A stretch of 64,000 nucleotides of DNA from Cavia porcellus. Lineage: Eukaryota > Chordata > Mammalia > Rodentia > Caviidae. Of the stretch, positions 37,110 through 47,929 are shown piece by piece (position 1 is the stretch's first letter; the number at the start of each line of letters is the position of its first letter). The notes below the pieces were generated by a model. It was not told the origin of the DNA and did no database searches. It was given only the letters and a program-made list of their open reading frames with translations. The position numbers and the translations under genes are program-made. Where the stretch lies: assembly GCF_034190915.1 (NCBI RefSeq), contig NW_026947496.1, forward strand, positions 32,918,001-32,982,000. The letters are read 5' to 3'.

Positions 37110-40100
37110 TGTTCTGGTCATCCTCTTAAGAGTCTTAACCTCAAGGACTCCCACTCAGTTTTGGAGCTTGTTGCATTTGGGTTTGATTGAGGTGTTGGTT
37201 AAGCATGGCTGCTGTAATATTATGGGCTGAATTAAAACTGCTCATTGCAAAAGCCCAGTGTAAATGAGCTTTCTTACAAAACAGACATGGTGACCTATAC
37301 CATAAGCCCCATGTTCTGCAAAGATTAGACGTGGTTAATTGGGAAAGCATTCCAAGACAAGAGTCACGGAGCACACATAATCCCCTAACTCACATTGTTG
37401 CAATTAAAAAAGGAAGAGTTGCCCTTTGGAGCTCTTCCCAAAACTGCACGCCACAGCCCATTGCAATCATTCAGAAATTCTGCTAAATAGATTTTGTGAA
37501 CACATAGATATGTGAAAAACAATAATACAAATGTTTGTGATGCTTCTGAATCTTGAAAACAAGGTGATTTGCCGGATTTTTAAAATCATGAATCTTTTTA
37601 TTTACTCATTAATTCATTCAATGAATATTTAGTAAGCACCCACAGGGCTCCAATGATTGCAGAATCACATATCTTGTAACTGTTGTAACATCGGGCTCAG
37701 CTGTTTTTGTCATCCTCACTTTCTAAGGGAATTTAAATTTTCCTAAGTTGGGCAGGTGGTTTTCACATCATCTCTGAGAAGTAAGATGATCTAGTGTGCT
37801 ACTCTGTCCAGTGTGGGCTCCAGAACACTAAGACGTATAGGTTGGAACTGGCCCGGGTAGAACTGGACACTGGACCACTGCTTGCCAAACCATTATCTAT
37901 CTCTGGGGCATTTTTTAATGCTATATGGAGCTCCTATGACACCCAACCAGTTGATGTCTGCTCAGGTTGCCTCAGGAAGCAGAAGACTGCTAATTCAGAG
38001 GAGTCAAGGTATCAAAATGTCTTCAAGCCGGGATGGTTTGCCAGGTCAGGCAGAGATGAACATTACAGGGAAAATAAGGAAGCTCCTGAGGGGACAAACA
38101 CATAAAAGTTAATTGTTCAGCAAGATTGTGACCATGCCTTGCTTGGTATCTAAAACAAATAAATATCTTTGTTCAGCAAAATTCTATTGCCTTTCTTGTT
38201 CCTCAATAAATGAGGTTTTGAGACCGATTGAGGCTTTGTTCCTTTCCAGTGATGATCCTTGACTTCGCAGCAAAGATATTCTCTGTCTCTCGCATTTTCA
38301 TTAGTCTCTAACAGAGTCTGCTGGCCTGAACCCTGCAGTCATAGATTGCTATGATAAAATAGCTGCAATTTTAATTTTAAAAAAGAATTGTACGAGGAAG
38401 TTAAAAATTAATACCTGTTTTGGCTCTCTGGTGATTCCAGACAGGAAATCTGTTGCTAGTATCTGAAATCTCAAGGAAAAAAAAACCTGAATTTTGCTCT
38501 CCAAGGACTCTGCAATGTATAGGCTTGGAAAATAAAGAGTAACGAGAGAAGAATGAGGGGCTGGATCAGGGGTTGCGCGCATTCGAGGGATTGTAATATC
38601 ATGACTGTTTTCCCCTAGTATTTAGAGAAACTGGTGGAATTATATTTAGCTTTTTAAAAAGACCCTAATCTCCTCAGCTGTTGCTATTAATCCCAGCACT
38701 CATGAAAATGAGGGAACCTGACCTCATTTCAAATAGAAAGATGTCAAACTAAATATTTGCACTAATCCATATTGTTGTATAGATCAGAAATTCAGTTTCT
38801 GATCAACAGAAAGTGGTACAAAAGAAATGAAAACTTAAAGAAAATAATTCAGTTTAAATTGTGAAGTTCCTCATGGGTGTTCAAGACTTTCAATGTCTGT
38901 AAAGATGTTTATCTGGCATATTTAATTTTTGCCAGAGTGGTTTGCCAATATACAAAATGTTTCTTTAAATTGCAGTGAGTGCCAAATTACATGGTTTTTG
39001 AATTGATTATCATTTCACCATGAAACCCCAAGGGAGTCACTCCTGGTGGGAAATCTTTGGGACAGTTCAGTCCACCAACACACAGTGAATTTCTACAAGG
39101 GACTTATGGATTTAAGAGAAGCAATAGTGTAGAATAGACCTGGGCTTTATGGCTTTTATTCAATTAAGCATCCACATTAAATTCATTAGTTTAGTTAATA
39201 AAATTAAGGAAGATAAAGATTTCAAATTATTTTAACTCATCTGCTTAGTAAAATTTCATTAAGTTAATGATTTGTAGGTAATAAGGTTTTATGAGCTAAT
39301 TATATGTCATTTGACATAAAATATCATGTGAAATCTAAATTACAATTCAATACTAGAAAATGTTTTCCTAAGGATCTGTGTACTACTGGAAACAAAACAT
39401 CCAAAAATAGGCATTCAGTTTTCTCTAGGAAAAATCATGAATCAAAAAATCAAACCAAAATATGTAGGCAAAAATTTATAAACAATATAATTTTAGGGTA
39501 AGGATGGGAACATTTTTCCTCATGCTTCTAGAAAATTAAATACAATATTAGCTTCTCCTTAGAGAAAAATCATTTAAAGAAAAACTTTACTGGCATATTT
39601 TAGTTGTTTTTTGAAAATCATATTCAAAAACGTAATTATTAGCTAATAAAGCATTTTAAGAGATTTACAGGGCAACCAAGCAGAAATGGAATGAAGAGAA
39701 ACAGAATGGAGGAGACAATGGGCAGAGAGTGCATCCTCCTGGTCTCTCATTTTCCTCTGATTTTGAGACCATGCCTACCAATCGAAGGGGGAAAAGTGTA
39801 ACTCCCAATCTGCTAAATCTTAGATACACTGAGTCTGTGTTCCCTGAAATCAAAGAATGAATTCTAAGGAACAACAGAGGTTAAGAATAGGAAAAATTTA
39901 TTGACAGATATAGCTCCAGGTTACCACTGACGTCATTTGTCGCGGGTAATTTATACACCAAAGTCGCAATGTGGGTACAACATGCGTCAATTTATTATCA
40001 ACCTATAGGATTACAAGCATAACTGCTTAGCTAATATTGGTCTAAAAGGAAAGCAGGTTACATAGAAAAAAATGAAGGCATTTTGGGGAAAGGATGGGCA

Positions 40101-41798
40101 CCTTTCTGGGTAACTGATGTCTATCTGGACTTATGCACCAGGTAGTACCAGCTATCGTGTAATTGCAAGTTACTTCTTATCCCTTAAGGGAGACATGTAA
40201 GCCTGGCTACTGCATCTTTATGTGGAGGCCTGGCCTTCTTCAGATGTACCTCCAGTCACAATTCTGATTTTTTTTTCTCCTTGACTGGCTAGTATCTCTC
40301 TGACTATATATTAATTTTATCTAGCTTAGCTGCCTATAATATGACTAGATTAGGGTCACTGTGATCCCATTCATTAATAATCTCCCTAAGAATTAAATAT
40401 AATCACATTAGAAGTTTGTGCTGCAATATATGAATCTGAGGGATTTGTATATTGCAGCCCCATTCATATTTATTCAAAGAGACTAAACCATTCTACCATT
40501 TTGCAGTTCCACCACAGTGCACCAGGGTCCCGTTTTCTCCACTCGCTCTCCCTCTGTTGTTCCTTTCTGGTGTTTTGATAGCAGCCATCCATCTTTAAGG
40601 GTGAGAGGCGTCATCATGCCCCTTCTTGAGGGGCTTAGGAAATGTGAATTAAGTAGTCTCTGTATATGCTGGTTCCTTCTTTTATGGCTAGTGCTGTTCC
40701 AGGCTGCCAGGCCATGCAGATATGAGGCAGAGAAACAAAAAAAAAAGACCAGTGAATTAGAGAGGCAGGAACCAAGCTGAAGGATTGTGGAGTCTATTTT
40801 TAGTTGGGCTGCATTTCAGTTCCCTTCAAAGGTGGCATCTATTGAGAATAAGCATTTTAAAGAAGCAGAGCTTTCAACTGCCTAGTAGCATTTGTAACCA
40901 CCCCCCCTGGCACCCCACCGCCAGCACTGCAATGGCTGCCTAGGGGTTCTTTGCCTCCTATGGCCTTGTGGGGTTTGAGCAGTCTTCAGAGAATGTTCAC
41001 TTGAGGTGCCTAAACAGCAAGCCTGCAGAGAAGGTATTACAATTGGCATGGAAAGAAGCCTTAATCCTGTTAACTTTATTCTCACTACCCGAACCTTGAA
41101 TTTAGCTGACTGTAACTGCAAACTGCACAATGAGAGGCCAGTTTAACTCAGTGGGGCCCTGTGACAAGGCCCACACATTCTAGGAAGCTCTCCTGGGCTT
41201 CTGTGCAACATAGTTCCAAACAACACTGCAAACTGAAAGATCCCCATGCAGCTTTCTTTCAAATGTTTGTAAGTTTTTAGCCTAGGACATTTTCCAATCT
41301 TTGTGCTTTACACAAGCAGATTTCAGCAGGGTTAGTCTCCATTTATTTGTTCATTAGATATCTACAAATGCCATGTGTAGAAGCAAGGCTCTGTGTTAAT
41401 TGCTGTACATAGGCAAAAAATAAAAGAAGTAACATTATCAAGAAGCTTATAGAGAATGAGTGATAATTCATGTGTGTAAGAAAAATAATACAAGACAGAA
41501 AAACAGTTCACAAAAGAGATTAAACACAATGGTAAATGAAAGTTTCAGTCAAGACTACCAGAAACAATTTTCAAGAAGGTCATAGTGTTCGAGTCAGATC
41601 TGTTTGAGATCTGTGCAGAGGAAAGAAAGGCCTGTAAGGCTGAGGGATGCAAACATCAATACAGGTGTCTGCTGAGGGAAGGCAGTAACAGTTCTTGGAC
41701 AACAAATGGTGAATAGTAGAAATGAAGGTGGGAAAGTTGGCTGGGATCTAATCTTGGAACTTCCTGGATACCTGAGGAGTGAATTATTTCATGTTATT
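37110..41798. other. Intergenic, no gene recognised
   Basis: Near 37600-37660 a reversed MIR/L2-tail motif ('aattcattcaatgaatattt') is visible. Otherwise AT-rich unique-looking DNA, with no coding feature above background. Confidence 0.5.
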
Positions 41799-41799
41799 C

Positions 41800-41903
41800 T
41801 TGCTTTAAAAATATTTTTGTTCTTGTTTGGTACTGGTGATTGAACTCATGACCTCACGCTTGCCAGACAGGTGCTTGTACCACTGAGCTATGTTGCTTTA
41901 AAA
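41800..41903 (-). mobile_element. ID-type SINE with perfect 11-bp target-site duplication
   Basis: TTGCTTTAAAA flanks the element at 41800-41810 and 41893-41903. The body is an antisense tRNA-Ala-like ID ('ggtactggtgattgaactc', 'accactgagcta'). The element lacks the start of the usual GGGGCTGGGG head, so it is slightly 5' truncated. Confidence 0.93.
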
Positions 41904-42259
41904 TTTAGAAACATATCACTGCATACTTACTATATAGATATATATGCAAATGTATGTAACCTACTGGTCAATTTTCCCTTGAAATTCCCTTGAAATTCCT
42001 ACATGAAAACACATGTAGGTTTTAAGGAAAAATAAACTTGAAAATTGTGGCTGTCATCCAAAGATAGTTGGTGGAGATTTGGGGCAGTAAATAAAAACAC
42101 AAGATATGCATATGAAAGGAGAAGTGGAGAGGGAGTTTCTTGTTGCTATATTTATGTAAACCACCTCTATTGAAGGGGCTGGCATTGAGGAACGAGGCAA
42201 GGACAGGAGGCATTCCAAATATGCTTGGTCTTTATGATCTATAAATAGAGGGCATGCCA

Positions 42260-42260
42260 T

Positions 42261-42339
<79 letters not shown>
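42260..42339 (+). repeat. Compound (AT)n(AG)n microsatellite
   Basis: TA/AT dinucleotides to about 42310, then a pure AG tract to 42339. Likely polymorphic. Confidence 0.97.
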
Positions 42340-42341
<2 letters not shown>

Positions 42342-43009
42342 CTACTTACAAAGTTTTACCTTTTGTTGTAAGTGACTACCTGCAACAGAACTGAATTCTG
42401 GGTAGTTCAGAATCCCACAGCTCCACCTGGGGAAAGAAGTTTTCCCTGGCAACATTATTATAGAATATGATTAGTTTTTACAGTATTGATATTTGGCACT
42501 GTACTCCAGCATGCTAGGGTATGGTCTTTCATGACTGATCTGAAACCTGTAAAAAGAAACCCAAGAGTCAGACACACATACACACATGTCCGTATGGAAT
42601 ACAACACCACAAACTCCTATATCCCTATCATATAGATTCAGTAACGAGTAAGACTTTTCCACCTTTGCTTCCCTGTCATTCTTCTTTATTCTGAGGCATC
42701 ATAAAACACACTCAGGCTTTGTCATTTTTTCCTACTACTTTAGTGTGTGTGTTATGTGGAATAATGTTTCTTAAGCAACTTTTACGACAGGGATACATTT
42801 AACTTTAAAAATAATTCTTTTGCATCATTTTATACCAGTTGCAAGTCAAAGTGCTCCATTGTTCTTTTGTTCCAATTGTTTGTTTGGCTAAGACTCTAAA
42901 GAAAGTATGTGCATTACATTTGGTGGCTCTGTCCCTTATTCTGACTTAATATGGAGCTGCCTTCCTTTCTCCCTACCCATTCCTGTGCCCTTGGTTTGTT
43001 GTTTAAATG
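42340..43009. other. Intergenic, no gene recognised
   Basis: No feature recognised. Confidence 0.5.
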
Positions 43010-43010
43010 A

Positions 43011-43399
43011 TGTCTTAGTCACCTTTTTGCTGCTGTGACAAAATACCCAACACCCACCATTTAAAGGAGGAGAGGTTTATTTCGGCTTTCGGTCCATGGT
43101 TAGCTGCCTCCAAGGCAGAAAGAACATGATGAAAAGGTCTGGAAGAGGATGATTGGTCTAGCAGATGAATCCTGTTCACTTCATGGTGACCAGGAAACAC
43201 AGAGAGAAGGGAAGAATTGGCATGCGGAATATACCTTTCCTTTGTGTACCCAGTGGCCCACCTTTTCTGACTATACCCCACCTTCTAATGTACTCTCAAC
43301 TTTGATGAGCACAGCACCCCATGATTCAGTTACATTCCAAAAGCCCCACCTCTGTTGACATGAGGCTTTGGGGAGGTGTTGTCCATCTAAACCGCAACA
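43011..43399 (-). mobile_element. Rodent MaLR-type LTR with TG...CA ends
   Basis: The clearest member of the family. On the minus strand it runs TGTTGCGGTTTAG ... GTGACTAAGACA. Inside, on the plus strand, it has 'ttgctgctgtgacaaaatac', 'gagaggtttatttcggcttt', 'gttagctgcctccaaggcag' and 'tccaaaagccccacctctg'. A solo LTR with no internal region. Confidence 0.88.
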
Positions 43400-45140
43400 A
43401 ATTGTGTCGGTTTTCTTCTGGAACATACCTTGTCCTGTGTTTGCTTCTGCTTTCTAGTGGCATTGTTTAATTGTTCCTGTTATAGACAGCCAAGTAAGAC
43501 AGAAAATAATAGGCAGTCAGAGAGAGAGAGATTGGGGCCTTGAGGAATTCAGTGCAAAAAATGAGACACACCAAGATTATGGGTGGGGGCAAATCCTCAG
43601 AGACCCAAGCTTCAAGATGGATACGTAATAGCCAGGCTGGCATGCCTCTCCAGATAAACAGCAATTTGAGATTATACTGCAATGAGCATTCCCTGGTCCA
43701 GTGAGCTCAGATAGGTAGCGACACATAGGTAGGTGACTAGAACATTTGAATCCATGCTCTCATCCCTTCCCAATAATATTTGTTCTTTCTACAATTAGAA
43801 TAATGCTTGCCATATACCTTAGATATGTGCTTTGCTTCTTTATTGGATCAATATTAGCTAAGCAACTATCCTTGTAATCCTATAGGTTGACTGTTGTTTA
43901 ATCCACATAGTGCAATTTTTGTTCTGCTCTAGCGAAGACTGACTATGGATGCCTTGGACAGGGTGCCCTCCACCCTTCACTTAGGGGATACTCATATTGT
44001 TATTTTGTTGTTATAAACTACCTCTGACAAAGAGCCTTAGTGGCCACCCACTTGGGACCTTTCCAGGAAATCTAGGTGCTGTTCTTAGTATTTCTGGTAA
44101 AACTCTTCTAACCTCCTCCTTTGGTTCAGGACTTCATTCCTTGATGTTGTAAGATCACAAATTCAGCATATCTGATATCTAAGTTTGGGAGTCACTTTCC
44201 CCATCATATTCCTTTTATTCCCATGTGTATTTTTCAAATGTATATACTAATACTTTCCTTAAGCATGGACAAATAAACTAAAAGAATCTGATGTGATGAA
44301 AACAAGCTATTTTTTTTAAAGAGGCAGAACTGAATTCTATTGCAGTGTTACCATCTACTGGACATGGAAATTTTGTTGTTTAACCTTTCCACGTTAGTTC
44401 CATTGGTTTTATCAAGAGTATACCAATAACTTCATCTGTCATCATGAAGATTAAAAAAGGAAATCTGCTTGATAAAGTTATTAAGACTTTTAGTTTATTT
44501 TCTAGATTTCAAAAAATAGGTGTCTTGTTAAATTATGAAAACAGCATATGGCTATCTTTTAGGGGACTCTAAATTATATCAGTAATAATTTAAAATAAAC
44601 ACAATTAAAACCTCATTCCATTACCTGTTGGAGCCAGGTACATTAGTCTTGATAAGACAGTCTAGGCCACAATAACTAACGTTGTCTACTTCTATGGGAA
44701 GAAAAGGATTTATGAGTTAGGTTATGTTTCAGCCTACCCCTAAGTGAAGGCTGGAAGGCAACCTGTCAAAGGCATACCTAATCTGCTCCATCTTCACTGG
44801 AACAGAATGAGAACTGCAGTATCTTACAGGAAGGGCTCAGTCCATTGAGGAGCACAATCCTCATAACCTAGCTCTAAGAGCTGTCTGCAACTTCTTCAAG
44901 TCATCTTTGTGGGTTGCTGCTACATTGGCACCTCATGGCATGGCGCACGCTCACATGATGCTTCACAGCTAGAGACCATCCCCCTATTTCAACTTGAAGG
45001 TGTGAAAGAGGCAGCTAGGATACATAAATGCACACATTTTTCTGCTATTCTATTGTCATGATAATACTATTTAGTTTGTTGCAGACTTATCAAATAGTAA
45101 CACAATCTTTGATGGTGCATCAGAAACTAGGATGATAGTT
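43400..45140. other. Intergenic, no gene recognised
   Basis: No gene recognised. 44640-44940 may be another diverged LTR, but I could not fix ends. Confidence 0.45.
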
Positions 45141-45147
45141 GTCATAG

Positions 45148-45305
45148 AATAGCACAGGGGCTCCCTGCATCAGAATTACCTGGGACACTAGTTTTAAAAC
45201 ATGTATTTAGGCCCTGCCTTAGCCTGAGTAAATGTAAATCTCTGGAATGGGATCCAAAGATTTGCATTTAAGTATGCACACTACACGTTGAGAATGTATG
45301 AGATA
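45148..45305 (+). mobile_element. MER5A-like hAT-Charlie fossil
   Basis: 'gcatcagaattacctgggac', then 'aggccctgccttagcc', 'ggatccaaagatttgcattt' and the terminal 'cgttgagaatg' match the MER5A order. This is an ancient non-autonomous DNA transposon. Confidence 0.8.
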
Positions 45306-47669
45306 CCCTGAGAGAAAATCTCTGAACTTTGAGAACCTGTGCCAGAGCTACATGTTTATGAAATGGACATGCTGATATTTTAATCCAAGACTACTTACCT
45401 TCAAATCTGGATTGACTCCATTAGACCACATTTCTAATTGCCAATGGCAGTCAAATCACTTTCACTTACCACTTTTATCATCCATACATACTTTGTAGTT
45501 TATTCATGAACTGACAGTTTTCAATGCCTTAAGGTATTGTGTGATTGCTTCTCCCTTCCTTTTTGGAAGGGAGATTTAACTGAGTAGGATTTAGGTTACT
45601 CTCCCAGGAATCACCAGTTCTGCTTTAATTTATTCTCCAACTGCTGCCCTGCCTTCCTTCCCACACTCCAGACTTCCATTGTTCTTCCTTAGTGAATGAA
45701 TTTCCAATATTAGGCTCTAACAGATTCAAAATAAAAACTTAACATGTAATACAGAACCCTGATGCCATTTTGCAAAATATTTTAAAAGGTTGTTTGCACT
45801 TACTTCTGACAGCTGCTTTATATCAATATTGAAAGTATTGATCATGATTATGATCGTAACTCTGCCTCTATTTTAAGGACAACATATGGGAAAACTATAG
45901 CTTCCTCTTCTCCAGAAATTTAGTAAGAGAAAAAGATGAAAAGACTCAAAATAAATAAAAAGAGATTCACTTTTAAACACTGGACACTCATTCTGAAAAA
46001 TGAAGTTTTTGTTATCTTTACCAAAGGCAAAATATGTTAAGGTTAATGTTATTAACATTTTTGTACTTTACATGGTTTAATAGATGTAAAATTCATTTGT
46101 AACCCAGTTAACAGAGGAGTGCATTTGGCTTAAAATTCCTGGAGCTTCTAATTGAGTCTTAGGATAAGATGTCTTTCTATGTAGGATTTGACCTTAGTAC
46201 TACATGAATGACCACAAGAGTCTACTTGTCCTGATCAAAATCTTGTTGCCCCAGAATAAGTGGTAAATCTGTGGCACATGTGACAAAGCAGGCTGTTTGT
46301 ATCACTGAAAAAGGTTCTTCATCACTGCCCCAGAATATATATTCTTCTAGAACCCAGAAATGCCAGGCTTTGGGAGTCTATAGAGTAGAACAAAGAGAGC
46401 TACAGCAAGACTCTCTGCTTCCTAAGAATGTCCCCAACCTCCAGGAATTCTGAAGAGCTGAGGCTCACAAACTTGTATAGTAAACAAGCATTTGCCACAA
46501 GATTTAAATTATAATCAAGGTGTTTAACTTAGCTTTTTCTGTTTTTAAAATTGCAGGTTGTATTTCCTTTTTAAAAATATATTCTTTTTGGAATTATGTT
46601 TTGTTTTATTTTTATGGATATTCTGGCTTTTTTATATTGTTTTAAATGGGGAAAGGAAGAAAAGAATATAAATAATTATAGATGCTTCTAAACTTAAAAG
46701 ACTATGCCCTCCTAAGCTCAGTGTAAGTTAAACATATCATAATCTAAAAATGTATTTTATTTAGTACAGTCTACCCAACATCATAGCTTAAGTTAGTCTT
46801 CCTAAAACAGGCTCAAAACAGTTACATTAGCCTACAGTTGGGCAAAGTCATTTAACATGAAACCTATTTCATAACATAGCGTTGAACATAAAGTTTATTT
46901 TAAAACAAAGCATGTGTCTTATGTAATTTGTGTTTATGTAAATATCTTATGTAATTTATTGAATATGGAACTGAAAATGAAAAACACAATGGTCATATGG
47001 ATATGTTTTCACACCACTGTAAAGCTGAAAAATCTTAAGTCTGGACCATCTGTATTCCTAAATAAGGAAGATGAAATTCCTTTTCCTCCTACTGAGCTCC
47101 ACATAGATTTCTTCCTCAACTGTGGATCCTCTGTCTGGCAGGCTGCATCTCCATTTCCCACCGTGGTTGTGAAATGTAGATGACAATACAGCCAGCCTCT
47201 CATCAGTGAGTTGATATCCGTGGAGGATGGGGGAAATGCTGGTTAAACAAATTTAAGATTCTTGCTGAAGGATGGCCAGGTGGTTAGATATCCAAAGGGT
47301 GTGTATGGGGGCAGGGGCGGGGAGTGTTCATCAGAATGGAATTTGTTCTCTCTAAACTGACTTAGCAAGAGTTTTGGTATAACTAAGTTACTTTGTCCCT
47401 CTGACTGGAAACTGAAGTTAGACTCTTTGGGAAGAAGACTTAAATTGTCAGGGAGTCCATCAAGAGAACATATGCTGTACCTGTGTCTTCCTGCTACACA
47501 GTGTATGATCCAGGAGTCCAAGGCTACAATACTGCCACTGACCATAGGCCCTGGAGGCACTTGTACGCAGTGGCTAGTGGGCTCTGCACTATAGGGTGGG
47601 AGGGGAATCCTGAGTCATTTTCTGGCCTGACTCCCAAACCACAAACATCTGCAGTGTTAAACCCTACCC

Positions 47670-47673
<4 letters not shown>
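45306..47673. other. Intergenic, upstream of MAP10
   Basis: AT-rich to about 47000, then rising GC toward the promoter. No exon or repeat recognised with confidence. Confidence 0.5.

Positions 47674-47707
<34 letters not shown>
47674..47707 (+). repeat. A34 homopolymer upstream of MAP10
   Basis: An uninterrupted run of 34 adenines ends about 115 bp before the first TCGCGA motif. I do not recognise the preceding 150 bp as a SINE, so this may be a bare poly(dA:dT) tract or the tail of an unidentified retrocopy. Length is likely variable between individuals and unreliable in assemblies. Confidence 0.9.
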
Positions 47708-47710
<3 letters not shown>

Positions 47711-47822
47711 CATTCTGCCGCTGATAGCCTCGAGATTATCATCAAACAGTGCTCACACAGGTCAGGCTCCACACCAGGGCGCAAGGGGAGGAGGAGCAAA
47801 GGGGCCGCGCGGCTCCCCCAGG

Positions 47823-47869
47823 CTCGCGAGAGAACCGCACAGCGCGGTTTCTCCCCATCTCTCGCGAGA
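47823..47869. promoter_or_regulatory. Paired TCGCGA palindromes (BANP/Kaiso-type TCTCGCGAGA motif)
   Basis: CTCGCGAGAG lies at 47823-47832 and an exact TCTCGCGAGA at 47860-47869, with centres about 37 bp apart and 60-105 bp upstream of the MAP10 ATG. TCTCGCGAGA is a known CpG-island promoter element, reported to be bound by BANP when unmethylated and earlier linked to ZBTB33/Kaiso. It often marks transcription start regions of housekeeping genes. The sequence match is direct; occupancy is inferred. Confidence 0.75.
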
Positions 47870-47896
47870 GCCTGGGGCTTCGACTTTCACTTTGCG

Positions 47897-47907
47897 ACTT
47901 CCGGAAG
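47897..47907. promoter_or_regulatory. Palindromic ETS-family site (ACTTCCGGAAG)
   Basis: ACTTCCGGAAG carries the CCGGAAG core on both strands and sits 23 bp upstream of the MAP10 start codon. It matches GABP/ELK-class ETS sites that often lie at TATA-less start sites. Together with the TCGCGA pair it suggests the 5' UTR starts within roughly 47840-47910. The exact start is not determinable from sequence. Confidence 0.6.
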
Positions 47908-47929
47908 CGGCGTCTCTTAGGTAACGGCG

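Noticed and set aside
42260..42339. Possible regulatory Z-DNA or cruciform region
   Set aside because: It is a simple (AT)n(AG)n microsatellite; no evidence of function beyond low complexity.
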